From Rotaria macrura (Eukaryota > Rotifera > Eurotatoria > Philodinida > Philodinidae): a stretch of DNA of 64,000 nt. Every line of letters begins with the position of its first letter. Position 1 is the first letter of the stretch. The stretch lies in assembly GCA_900239685.1 (NCBI GenBank), contig OENT01000085.1:169741-233740 (forward strand), read 5' to 3'. This document shows positions 37,341 to 57,610 of the stretch, in pieces. Both the position numbers and the translations under genes were made by a program. The notes below the pieces were generated by a model. That model saw only the letters and a list, made by a program, of their open reading frames with translations, was not told the origin of the DNA and made no database searches.

Positions 37341-38008
37341 TATTGAAAACTTTCAATGGATAAATGGAAATGATTTATATGGATGGGGAATATAAGGAAA
37401 GGATGAACGATTAACTTATTCTCGTCAATATTTTCGTGTTGATCTATAAAACATAAAGACAAATGATCGATGACTTTTTCGGTGTTTTTTTTTATTGTTT
37501 TGTTCTATTGGATGTCCGCGCTTTTCCTCACTGTTGTTTTGTCCAATAATATTCTCGTGATCCATGAAGTATTGTCTCATCATTAGTAACGCCAATAAAT
37601 GAAAAAAGTAAATAAAATGTCGCTTTGAAAAAAAAATTTCTTTTCCCTCAGAAAAATGTTTATTTTTGAAAAATAATTATTTGAAAAATATTTCTTTGAT
37701 ATTGATAAAAAAGTAGAGAGACACAATGTACAAGATGGCTCAGTGTGTGTATATATATATATATATATGTATGTGTGTTTAGTGCTTTATTTATTTTTCG
37801 AATGCGTCCTAGTGGAAGACGCAGGTTTTTTTTGTAAAAATGGACGCTTTTTTTCTCGTTCGCTGAGATATACTATGGTAATTAAGAAATGAGAATTGTA
37901 TTTTATCCTTTTATTTAAAAGAAAAGGGATAGCAAGGTAAATGATTTGAAGCGAACAAAAAAAAAAAGAAAATCATCAAAATTTTACGTTGTTTATTTTT
38001 TTATAGCT
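37341..38008. promoter_or_regulatory. Head-to-head promoter region of TDRD3 and FAM135
   Basis: Only 668 bases separate the divergent start codons. The interval holds a TA/TG microsatellite (about 37741-37780) and long A/T tracts. A candidate 5' UTR acceptor (TTTTTTATAG at 37996-38005) directly precedes the FAM135 ATG, so its transcript may start further upstream. No TATA box or other element can be assigned with confidence. Confidence 0.45.
37751..37769. repeat. TA microsatellite in shared promoter
   Basis: An alternating TATATATATATATATATA run flanked by GTGTGTGT and TATGTGTGT, between the divergent TDRD3 and FAM135 starts. Confidence 0.85.
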
Positions 38009-45205
<7,197 letters not shown>

Positions 45206-45413
45206 TACTTCATTTACACAGATGTATTGAGAACAAAACGGATCTATGTTTTCTTTTATGTTTCCATATTTATCCGGTTTGATATCAATCATTTTTTTCT
45301 GCAATATTTTTCTTTTGTTTGCTTGTTAGTGCTCTTCCAGATTTACAAAGATCATCGATTTTTTTTTGTTTTTCTTTTTTGTCTGTCTGTCTCTCTCTAT
45401 CACTTGTCCTTGA

Positions 45414-45956
<543 letters not shown>

Positions 45957-46081
45957 GCGATATCTATTCAAGCAAATAGCGGAACACCCAATATCAACAA
46001 AATCGTTTTTAATTTGTTTTTCTATTCATCTTTCGTCATGTTGTTATTGAAGGAGTGGAACAAAAATAAGAAAAATAGATA

Positions 46082-46087
46082 AATAAA
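46082..46087 (+). terminator. Polyadenylation signal of eS27
   Basis: AATAAA about 126 bases after the eS27 stop codon, within ATAAATAAACATC. Confidence 0.55.
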
Positions 46088-47938
46088 CATCAGACAAAAA
46101 ATAAACGAGAAAAACGTTTTCAATTATGCTTCTTGATTACAAGATAACAACTAGAAAAATAAGCTCATGTCGTGCCAAGCAATTAAGAAAACTATGTTTG
46201 GGTTTTCAGAGCAGCTCAGCGACAAGTATGAATCGACCACGTTGCTAATCAGTTGATTCAATTGATGACATTGAATTTATTGAAAATCATCGATCATTCG
46301 TAGAATCAAATAAAAATCATCGTTCAGTAAATTCAATCATTTCCTCATAAGCAAATATCCATCAATTCTATTTTATTCGGAAGCTGTTGTTTTTCTAATA
46401 GCAATCATAAAAAAAAACAATGTATAAAGCCTTATGGCTATCGTAAAGAATAACTATCGGCGGAATCAAATATAAAAGAATTTCCGTATATGATCGATGA
46501 AAAGTTCATAAAAATGATTTAATAGCTATTATTATAACCGTTGTTATTCATGATTGATTTTTGAAACACTGAACTGAAATAAATTTTCTATTGTTTTTCT
46601 CGGTCGTGATAAAATTCTAAAACTGTTTCAATGGGAAAAGAAACACGAAAAAGAAATAAAGTGTATTATGACAAACACATCACACATCTACGTACGACTC
46701 ATATGGATTGCTGTTCAAATCTTGACAGAAATATTTTCGAAAGACGAATTATCGAAAAAAATCATATCTCGAAAGATTTCCTCTCATTCTGCCATCACTT
46801 TGATCAGTATAAAATTGTTATTGTATGAGTGGGCTGCTTTCTTTTATTTTCATCTTATCTGTTCTTACGGTCTGTGCACTCAAACGATGCTTCTTTTTTG
46901 CGTGCACTATCCATATCGCACAAACTATACACGTTCATTCACCTCTCGATGAATTTTTCATATAAACACAATATTCGTTCACGTCTGTTATTGACTTTTT
47001 TCGTTTCGTTTATATCTACACCCGCAACCATGTCATCGAGTGATTCAGATAACACCTGCAATTTCATTTCTTATTATTAATGAGAAAAAATATATGCTTG
47101 TTATCGATGGCCATATTTATCAATAAAACAGCCACCGTGAAAGTCAGTTATTGGGTTTGCGAGATCAAGTTGTGCTAGATGAGCGTTCACCTGAACTCTA
47201 ATGATCAGCTTCTTAAATACACGAAAAGTGCTCATACTCATCTGCCTGTACCTGAGCCATTATAGATTGGCAATATATGGACAAACATCAAAACTCGAGT
47301 CTGTGAATAGGCAATAATGATTAGCCAAATTTATCACGATGAGCTTGCCAAACCAAATCTTTCTAAAGCAGCTTTTCCTATTGCTTCTACAGTTAGAGAA
47401 GCCAATAAGTAATGACAATTTTTTCTTTTAGCAAAATTCGATAATTTTGTCGTCTCGATCATGGACTCAATCAATTTTGACGAGGGTGTAGATGTATTTG
47501 TAAATACTCAATCAATACACACCCACACCCTCCATTTTTGTTGATTAATTGGCATAAACTTTTCAAAAAAAAAATTTAAATCATACTCACATGCTATTCT
47601 ATAATTATAATCATATCTATCATGAACTGACAGCGATTCGACATGTTTTCTTTCGATATTTTAATTTTTCGAAACTTTTGCTTTCGATGATTTATTCTTT
47701 CGAGTTTTTTTTATTTCTTAACAAGGAGTTTTCGAGATTTGGACACAATACCAATCATATCAAATAGTGTGATCGGTAAATTAGAAATTTGTGAAACTTG
47801 AACGATATGCACCACCATGCATTGTTTTCTTTTTTTGAGTATGGGCTAAAGTAACGAATGTTTTCTGTACTTCTCGTTCTTTCATGAAAAACATTATATA
47901 TTATGAAAATAGATGTTACTCGATTTTAAATGATATGA
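46088..47938. other. Gene-free region
   Basis: Short frames at 46631-47080 overlap in several phases and show no domains. A start-like context (CAACCATGTCATCGAGTGATTC, ATG at 47030) opens only a 16-codon frame and I could not join it to a later exon. Confidence 0.35.
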
Positions 47939-48373
47939 TTGATATTTGGCGCGAAGAGAAACTTTTCCATTATCGACTACTGTTTCGTGTATTTTTCGAT
48001 GCTAAATATTACTTTAGTTCTTTGTTTTTTCTACTTCGTGAAGTCAACCATCAGTATTGCTATTGTCAATAAAGCTGCCTCTGTTACGGATCGAAAACCG
48101 ATTTCGACAACATCGTATCCATTAATTCTTCAAATTCCATCTCCATCGATAGTTTCACGAACTACTACACTATCGACGATTGTTCATGCGAATAGTAATA
48201 AAGATGAAAAGGAAGATGAACATATGCAAACGAATATTGAAACTTTGAATCATTCGAAACAGAAGTCATTATTTTCTATGATACCAGTAAAACGTATGAA
48301 AACTAAACCTTTTCTACTTATCACCAATCAATCACCTCTTGTTTTACTTATTTCATCGTACGACTCAAGTTAG
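47939..48373 (+). CDS. Orphan open frame, possible exon or small gene
   Basis: An open stretch to TAG at 48371-48373. The last 100 codons have coding-like composition (balanced Ser/Thr/Lys/Glu, codon pattern like nearby exons): 'AASVTDRKPISTTSYPLILQ', 'PSIVSRTTTLSTIVHANSNK', 'KQKSLFSMIPVKRMKTKPFL'. The first 40 residues are hydrophobic and could be a signal anchor, or an intron read through; an AG just before position 48040 could be an acceptor. No domain is recognised and no partner exon was found. Confidence 0.35.
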   Translation: MIFGAKRNFSIIDYCFVYFSMLNITLVLCFFYFVKSTISIAIVNKAASVTDRKPISTTSYPLILQIPSPSIVSRTTTLSTIVHANSNKDEKEDEHMQTNIETLNHSKQKSLFSMIPVKRMKTKPFLLITNQSPLVLLISSYDSS

Positions 48374-50760
48374 AAAACTCATTTTATATCTAAATAAATA
48401 ATTCATAGGAGTTCACTTAACGGATTTGCTAAGATTCTAGTCTTGTATCAGTAAGCTAACGTGGTATGAAATTGTCTGAAAAGACAGTTATCAAGTTGTA
48501 TAGCTGGATTGAATATTTCTATATGATACATTTTAACGAGATTACTTGTTGATAATGCGTCTGGTGTTTGATGATGTTAAATCAAGTACTGTGGTTAGAA
48601 GTTCGACATGGGTATTGAACTAGAAAGTTCTATTACAATGTGTTAGAAAATCTATTCGTGCATACATGGCAGTGATCTGTTTTTCATGAAACATATCTGC
48701 ACCGGCTCAATTGAAGCAATTAAACAAGTTACACTAAAAGATACACATCTAGAAATCTTATGAAATACTTAGAAAAACTGTAGATTCAACTAGTGTTAAT
48801 AGTAGGTGTTCATTCGATGAAGTTTCTTCATTTCTACTTCGATCGAAGATGGAGAGAATATCAAAAGCAGCAGCAGCAACAGTTGGTGGATACGAGAAAA
48901 AAATATAATTATGTTTGTATTTTACTGAAGTCAAACATTGATTGTTATTACAGAATTTCAAAATCTTCGTTCATTAATCGAAAATTTTTTTTCGATTCTT
49001 ATCATTCTTTAGTAAGTTCATGAAGTAACTCGTAGCACTTAATAGGATCAGGTTGTTTTAGGAGTCAATCAACCTCATAGCAATTATATCGATTTATGAG
49101 TATTTGCTTTATGATAACAGTGAAGTTTAGTTTCATCAGAACGATAAAAAATGAATCACTCTTAGCTTTCTTGATCAGGGATTGAAACAATTTTGGATGG
49201 GTTAACCGTTATTAATAGTTTATTCTAATTTCATGTGATGCACTTGTATTGAACAAGTCCATTGGAAGAAACATTACACTAAGATAATCTACGAATGAAA
49301 AAACTTGTTTTGAAACCCTTCTGATGAATTGTCTACCATTAGAGAACATACGATTATGTAAAAAAAAACATGTTATTTGTTATACAGATCACTTTTTCAG
49401 ATTTCACAAAGTTTTCTTCTACGTGTTCGAATTCTTGTCACTTGCTAGGATGAGAAAGACCATTTTTTCAATTCCTCTACAACTTCGATATCTTTCCCGA
49501 CAGGCATAGTCACAGTTCACTTAGTTAGAGAGCAGTTCACAAAAATCCGTGTATCAATTTTCATACAGGTTCTAGATGAATAAGACGGAGAAAATTTTAA
49601 AACATTTTCACATGCTAGCACAATAGAAAAAAGATCTTCCAAATTATGATAGTACACTTGAAAGAAGTTGAATTTGATCGCCGAGAACAGATGATATACA
49701 ATTGATTTTTCATTCATGAACAGTATGGGAAAATTGTTACTTTGTATGCAGCGAAAAATATCCTGAACTATTCGATTTAGTATTTTGTGAAATATTCGGT
49801 GAAGAGTATCTCTCATTGTTGAACATCATTTTATCTAGTAATCTTGTTATAAATAAGTATTTTCGCTACTGAAAAAGACCATTGGAACTCGTTGACAATG
49901 ATTCGCCAGTGCAATTGTCTGGATTGATAATCGAGCACTCAATGTTATTTTTATTATCATCAATGTAAAATCGTTTTCTTCGCTTGACTATCATCCGATA
50001 ATGTTTCGTATTGACAGTAACCTAATCATTACTATTCATGAATTGGATTTGCTGCACTTAAATTCTCTTTCACTTGTCTGACTCACCAACAAATGTGTTG
50101 ATAGTCATTGATTTAGGTTGAACAGTGATCGATACATTGAAGATATATAGCTAATTATCAATGAAATACAATGTCTCGGCTATATTCTGTGAGTTAGACT
50201 TCAACTAAAACGATCGGTTAAAAATTAGATCTCGTATTAGTATCGAATTTTATCATCGATACAGCATATGTGTCGACTTTTATAAAAAATTTTTCTCTAC
50301 AATGACACGTTATGGTAAGATACATATAAATACATAAATATCAAATTTTTCATCGCAATTCATTCCAACGTCAAAAGATACAACGGATATCAGAATCGTT
50401 CATAAATCAAAAACAGATCGTTGTTTAAAGAAAAGAAAGAGTTCTGCTCTCTTGACCTGTGCCAAGCACGCAGTAGATGTCAGTCACTCTCAAGCATCGA
50501 CTCACAAGTGGTGATTCACAAAAAAGAATTTATTGGATACAAACATTTCTACCTATAGTTGACAAAAAAAACGTCTTTTTTTTCAGCATGCTTGTTGCGA
50601 AGATTGTATGAATGTGAAAATAATTTTTATTTACGGCTTCTCTTGTTTTTTTTTTCGATTTTTACCATATTTATTTTCGATTTAAATTATTGCTATTCTA
50701 ATCATGATTTTTTAGACTAGAATGCGTCTATAGCAGTTTTCGTTTGATTTTATCATCATC
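48374..50760. other. Gene-free region upstream of KMT5
   Basis: 2.4 kb with only short, featureless open frames (a CAG/CAA run near 48869-48880 gives a short poly-Gln frame). It includes the presumed promoter of the methyltransferase gene. Confidence 0.4.
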
Positions 50761-53700
50761 ATGTACAGTGGAATACCTCGAGCAGTAGCAGATCTTTGGT
50801 AAGAGATCGTATTTGATTGGTTTCTTTTTTTTTTTAATATAAAATAATTAATTCATTTCATCTAGTGAAAATGATGATCTTGCGACAATGATCATTGTCG
50901 ATAGTATGTTCGGATTTACGACACATAAAATGAACGTTCGTTTTCGATCAAATCGTCGTTTATCACCACAATGGAAATCAGTTGTTGAGCGATTTCAACA
51001 ACATATTGATTATGAACTATGTTTTACTGAATTGACTTCGATCGGAAATTGGTATGATCATATACTTGTACGTAAAAGTTCAGCACAACTAACGGCATTC
51101 AAAGAACATGTAAGACAATAGAAGAAATCAACTATCAGATTGTATCGAATTCATAAGATTTAGATGTATCGTTTTCTACATTTATTCAATAAAAATTCCG
51201 GTGTTACACTTGAACCATGTCATCGATATTCAACGGAAAATTTCGGAGGAAAAGTTGTTGCTACAAAAGAATGGTAAGAGATATTCTTTGTCGAAAATAA
51301 AGATTAACACACATTTCTGTATGAATAATTTTTTTTCTTTCTCTTTTTTTTTGTTTTGAACGAGATCATTACAGAAAAGAAAAAAAAATAGAATAATGTT
51401 ACAGTTCAAAATTTCTCTTTCATTCATGTCGACACATTTTCTGAGTGATTCAAAATGACTAGGCTAAATTATCTATTTATCGCGAGAATATGATTATATT
51501 ATAAATAATTTGTTTTCCGTGAACTTCATTTCATTGAACGATACTATTATTGATCGCTCCCGAGGATGAAATACAACCGATTAATTTGATACTTTCATTG
51601 TACATAATCGAAAATATTTTTCGAGCGTAAAGCGGATCGTTTTTAAGTTTCTTACCTGCGATGACTGAAACTTGAGATGTATCACATCAGTTTTACTGTA
51701 TGAAATTTAGTTAATTCTCTCAAGGCGTATCATAATTTAGAATCACGTTGGAAACATAGTTTTCAACTTGCTAAAATCAAATTTAATGATGTTTCAAAGA
51801 AAAAAACATCAGCCAACTTGACACACCGATTCGTTGATAAGAATCCAAAATTGCCTTTTAGTGATGACAAGTATCCATAGGTAACATCTGACTCGATCGA
51901 TTGAAATGATTCGATTTTTGAATATTACGAATAGAGACATTTCTAGGTTCTTATTTTGTTACTCTTTATTAAGTTCGTTAGAGTCACATCTTTAACATAA
52001 TTCTCTTTTGTACCTAAATTAAAATATTAATGACCTATGTCAGCATGAATGATATCATTGCTCAATTTTCGAAACGATAGGATTGATTGTTTTGCTAGCG
52101 TGGCATTAATGTAGTACGAGAAAAAACGATATTCATTTGATCAAAGCACACAGACTCAAAATCATGAATTAATAAAACAAATACTTCTTCATCATATTTT
52201 CGATTCAAAATTTGAGAAGAGTATTTTTAGAGCGAAAGGTTTTTCAGATTTCTATTCTCCTGCGATTTTTCTATCACGTTTTGTTTGATAGTTTGCTGAC
52301 AGATAGAACATCTTGTTCATATTGACAGCACTTGTCAAGTGTCGAAGTTGTTTATATCAGTTTTGTTTGAAACAACGCATGTATTCTGGTGCTAGAACAA
52401 AACAAAGACTATTTCTTTTCTTGAAGGAGTTATTTCTTTTTTCTTTATAAATAGCTAGATACTTCATAATCTATGAATGTCTTAGGGCTGTTAACGATAA
52501 AATTGAAATGTTAATTGGATGTATTGCCGAATTAAGTCCGGAAGAAGAACAAGCTTTCCTCAAGCCGGGCATTAATGATTTTTCAGTTATGTACTCGTGC
52601 CGCAAGAAATGCTCACAACTATGGCTTGGACCTGCTGGTATTTAAATTGAGAAATGTTCTATTTAAAATCGTTGTATCTATTTTCATTTAGCATATATCA
52701 ATCATGATTGTCGTGCTAATTGCAAAGTAAACAAGATATTTTGAATATAGTTTGATTCGATATAATTTATTTTTCTCTAGTTTGTAGCTACGGGTTTAAG
52801 TTCAGCGTATATTGTTGTTCTACGTCCGATTGAAATTGGTGATGAAATAACTTGTTGTTATGGCTCGGATTTTTTCGGTGATCATAATTCACTTTGTGAA
52901 TGCCGTAGCTGTGAAGTGTAATTTATCTTTCTTCTTTCTAATTGTTTTTTCAAATGAATCAAAATCTTTCTTTAGACTTGGTAAAGGTGCATTTCTAGAA
53001 AAAAATTCATCGACAACACAATTCATGGCAAATACAGAATCTATTGCAATCGAAACAATATCATCGTCGAGTGTTGTCGAAGAACAAACAACACCATCAC
53101 CTCATGTGAACATCATCATTTCTACACGTTTACGGCAAACGGATAAACGTCTTTTGCGTAAAATTCATTCAACAGATAATATCATTCCAAAACAGGAAAA
53201 AAGTATGCATTTTGTTTTCATCTATGAAATGATATACTCGGATTTATATTCAGGAAAAATTGTTGAAGAAACAAATACAACAGTCACGAAATCTTCAACT
53301 GTCGTCTATCGAAATAAAACCGGTCAATTTAGTCCTCGGCCAAATGGATCGAAACCAACGAAAACCGTAAAGAACTATTTTAAGACTAAGTCTATCCAAC
53401 GTACATGCTCTATAATTTTAGTTGTCTCGAAAGAGTAAAACAAAAACGACAATCAAGTCTGCATCGCAATCATTTTTATCCACGCGACCTCTAACATCTT
53501 CAAATAGACTGGCAGGGCGTCGACGACAAAGCAGCTCTCATTCATCTCAATCGAAATCACCGGTGATAATTAATAGAGACAAACCAGAAATCACGATTTC
53601 ATCAATTAATTCCAGTGATCCTACTCTTTCATCAATAGTAACCACACAAGAAACTACTACAGTAAACTCAAATGTATGAAATTCAAATTCATAGCTCGAG

Positions 53701-55268
53701 ATAATTATTATCCAGCTTTTTGCATGACATACGAGTCGTCAGAAGTTGAGGAGTACCGACATAAACGATTGTTTGCATCCTCTTCCTTCTACTCCCATTC
53801 TAGAGTAATTCTTTAGCAGTTTACTAGTTTCAATCATAGAAGACAACAGCAACATGCCACAACATATTCATGTTAGTGATTTCAGCAATCGATGCCTGAT
53901 TATTTTGCATTGTGCACTCATCAGAAGATTTCTTTTGAGATTTAAATTCGTTTTAATTATAGATAAGAAATCATTCTATCATGAGAACTATAAAATGACT
54001 TAGGTTGTTACTGAGAATGCATCAAGTTTTATATCTGTCTTCTACATGAGGACAAGTTTTCAATCAAGTTACATCTTCAAATTTTGATATGAAACTTTGC
54101 CAGCACGGAAGGTTCGCCCAGATGAGTTTCTATACCATGGATTCACAGGAGTTAAATAAAAATCTCTTCACAATAAATAGATTTCCAAAGCAAAGCCCAC
54201 TTCTTCGTAGATAGTATACGTTGTTTAAAAATTGTAAAACGATTCAAATCTCAGAAAGACTTTTGTTAGAAACTATCACATTGTTCTATATATGCTAATC
54301 TAATTAAGTCCTTTATGTATGCAATGTTTTCCATATTTATTCGTTCAGGAGATCAAATACTGATCCGAATCTGCATTCTATTTTGGGTGTCTTTCAAAAT
54401 ACTTTTCTTATTTGTAGATGTAAATCCATTGAAATCTCAGAGGGAAACGTCGTGAGAGATCCGCTCATAGTCTGGAAAAAAAGATTCTCTGAACAAAAAC
54501 AAAAACAAGGCAAATGCGTAGTTATTTCGTAAACTAGATTTGTGATTTTGCATGGATTGACAATTTATGTTACATCTATGCCGACGAGATCAAACAAGGA
54601 AAGATATTTGAAGAACTAAATAAAATTCAAGCATGAATCAAAATAAGTTGTGAACTAGTTGACATGAAGAATAATATTTTTGTAATTAGGAAAAGTTGCT
54701 AGACTGTGCTCCATATTTTGATGTCATAAAGAAGAGACTAATAGATGCATACATTTCTTTATAGTCATCTACTATATCTACTCGACCTACACGTCTTCTT
54801 TCACCAACATTATCAGCATCATCATCATCATCTTCTTCATCATCATTATCGTCGTCACCAACATATTCTAAAATTCGTAAACGTACTTCATCACGTTGTT
54901 CATCATCATCAACATCACTATCGACAACACCGTGTTCAAATAATCCAAGTTTTCTTGTCTGGCGTCCAACACTACGTTCAACTCATCAATCCAGTTCATC
55001 TTCGATTAGTTCTCTCTCGTCACTATCGGATAGTGAACGTAATAATAATCGTGATGAAATATCTTCACGACGAATTGTTCCGAAATTAACGATTCGTACA
55101 AAATCTGATCCATTCTCCATAGATAATGTTGAAAATATGAAAGCATCGAAATCGTCCGTAGTTACAGTTAAACTCGATAAGAAAAAACGACCATTGATGG
55201 ATACATCGATTCATGAAACATCAACATTACGTTCGGCAAAACGTCGTAAAACAGAACAAAAGAAGTAG
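50761..55268 (+). CDS. KMT5B/C: Histone H4K20 methyltransferase, KMT5B/C (Suv4-20) type
   Basis: Ten exons sum to 1812 bases, giving 603 residues: 50761-50798, 50866-51109, 51164-51273, 52486-52637, 52692-52726, 52781-52917, 52976-53202, 53254-53366, 53422-53673, 54765-55268. The Suv4-20 N-terminal helices precede the SET domain: '[20 protein letters not shown]' to '[16 protein letters not shown]', then '[20 protein letters not shown]', '[20 protein letters not shown]', '[20 protein letters not shown]', '[20 protein letters not shown]' and post-SET 'CECRSCE...GKGAF'. The NHDC motif and zinc-binding Cys are kept. Human has CYYGDGFFG where this has CCYGSDFFG. The enzyme makes di/trimethyl H4K20 in heterochromatin. 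The C-terminal 350 residues are Ser/Thr-rich and basic, without a known domain. Intron 3 (1.2 kb) and intron 9 (1.1 kb) are long. An AATAAA follows near 55464. Confidence 0.95.
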
Positions 55269-57610
55269 AAATTTTCTTTTCTATATATACACACGTCTGT
55301 ATATATATATATACATATTTTTGGCACGGCTCAGATTGCGTTTATGTAAATATAGATTCACTGTATTCATTATGTTGTGTTCTGTCTTTATTCAAACCTT
55401 AGATTTCTATTGAGTTTGTCGTTCGATAGACTTAGAAATCTTACATAAAGTTATTTTTCTTGAATAAAGTCCGTTTCATTCCATAGTAAGTTAAGATATA
55501 ATATAATCATCTATGAAGTTGTTCATTATTCTTCTTTAACATTATTTGAATCAAACATTTATGACCTCTATTGTATCTCTACAATAGTTGGATTTGTTTT
55601 GTTTTTGGCATAGCATGAAAGAAGTGTGTCTTTGATATACTCATTAGTATTCTTGTGAAATAGAACCAACTCTCTACTAATGTTATCAAGAAAGATAATT
55701 GATTCACAATAGTTACCAACGACTAACAACTATCTTGTAACCTTCCACAAAGAATCACTGATAATAAGTGATTTTGTTTGCTATGTCTTGCATTTGAATT
55801 TCGACACTTTCAAGCATAAATAACGTTAGCAGAGAATGGAAGTTTTCCTTGCCAACATTCGTCCCTGAACTTGAACATACTCTCTTGGAAGCTTTGCTGG
55901 TTACATAACAGAAGTTGAACAAATTCAATTATATCATGTGTAAATACGAATGCTTTCACATCATAAATGTACTGCCAACTTTACTTTGTTAATTCTACAA
56001 TGTACAAGTTATTTCTGAAATAGTATGGATGTTGCTGAACTACATGAATCATAAAAAACATATATCTACACTTACACGTCATGTCTAGAGATACTAGAAG
56101 CAATTCTGAGGATGCTAGAAGTATGTCTGAGAACACACTAATAAAATTTTCTGAAAATTCTCCTAACATTCGTATGGATGCTATTGAGTTGAATTGTGTC
56201 AAGGGTTTTTCGTTGGGTTCAAGTAAGCAGTAAATAAAACTTTTACATCATGGTCATAATCTTTATCGTGATGTGCAGTTGATAGAGGAGTTTTTTCATT
56301 TGACAGAACATGCGCTTTGATGATACAAACATTTGATTCTTACAATTCAACACAAAAAATAATCCACGAGACAGTGTCGAATTGCGTAAAACTTGATCCG
56401 AAACTTTTTTCAATATTTTTCATCTCCAGCTCTATCGAGTGACTGTCTTATCTCAAACAAATCATATCAGTTAGAAAATCAAAGACTTCTAAGTCGGATA
56501 CAAAGTTCAAAAATAGTATTGATCTTGTCTCGAAATTTCTATTTACGACTTACTTCGATCTAAGAAAAAAAAAGTTAGAGCAGGACTTCATGATGCTACC
56601 AACATCTTAGTGCTCCAAAAGTTTTGCTAGTCTGTAAAAACGAGGAATAGATGAACAGTTTTAACACAAAAGACCTGAAAGTTGTCACACATCTGATTTA
56701 TTCATGGCCGAATAAAGCATGATAATCAATCAACAACTGCATTGTGATATATCTGTACTTCAGTATAGTTTGAACGTAAAAGTATATGTACTTAATACTT
56801 ACGATCTCCATGTGAAAATAGAACCAACTATGGTAAGTACCCAATATTCAGTGTCTATTGAAGAATTCGATTCTCTATCGAATCGTCATAATCTGGAAGG
56901 TACGTCGTCTGTTCTCGAGAAAGTAAGGGATCTGACACTGGTTAGTTTTTGTGAGAAAATCTTCGTACTTTAGAACTTTATTGATATCTTGCTGTCACAA
57001 AGGGGGAGGTGTTCTCGTCTAATTGAAAAGTAACGAAACGTCCAAGCTTAGAACAATATGTTTATTGAAGGAAAACAACACAAGACATCAATACGTATCA
57101 AACCGATAGATAAAGATCTTTGAGGTTCTCTTTGCCTTTCAAAGAATTAACTGAGCAAGAAAAGCAATTGGGTTAGAAGATAATGTAGCACACCCACAGA
57201 TTCATTTTCAGCAAATCTATTTAGTGAAAAACCATCGATGACAGATCTCAAGAAAACCCAATTCATCATATAGGGTTCTGGTATGCTCTTTTCTGCTCGT
57301 CCGTTCTGTACTTAAATGTTTCGTTCTTTATCTATTGTCGTTATGCGTACTATTGTCTTGTCTTAATTTACTTAAATATATACTTTTTCTCTGTCTAGTT
57401 ATGCCATTAGAGTATCACTTGCGAGTGTGAATGTGGATGTTGTTACACTTTTCATTTAGAATAACATTCACTCACACCCAAATCCTTGCAACTGAATTTC
57501 TTTCCAATTTGATCGATGATCAGTTATGTTGTAGAACAATAGAAAAGGTCAATTTTAATTCTCGAGATTATTATAAAGACATAAAATGAATACTGAATGT
57601 CTACGTTTTT
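55269..57610. other. Intergenic between convergent KMT5 and RdRP genes
   Basis: 2.3 kb between two converging 3' ends. It contains the KMT5 3' UTR (TA-rich run at 55283-55315, AATAAA near 55464). Small open frames (55981-56202 minus, 56719-56973 plus) have no features. Confidence 0.45.

Noticed and set aside
54745-55089. His-rich open frame overlapping the last KMT5 exon
   Set aside because: It is the shadow of Ser-rich (TCA/TCATCA) codons; the real frame begins at 54765 in phase with the previous exon.
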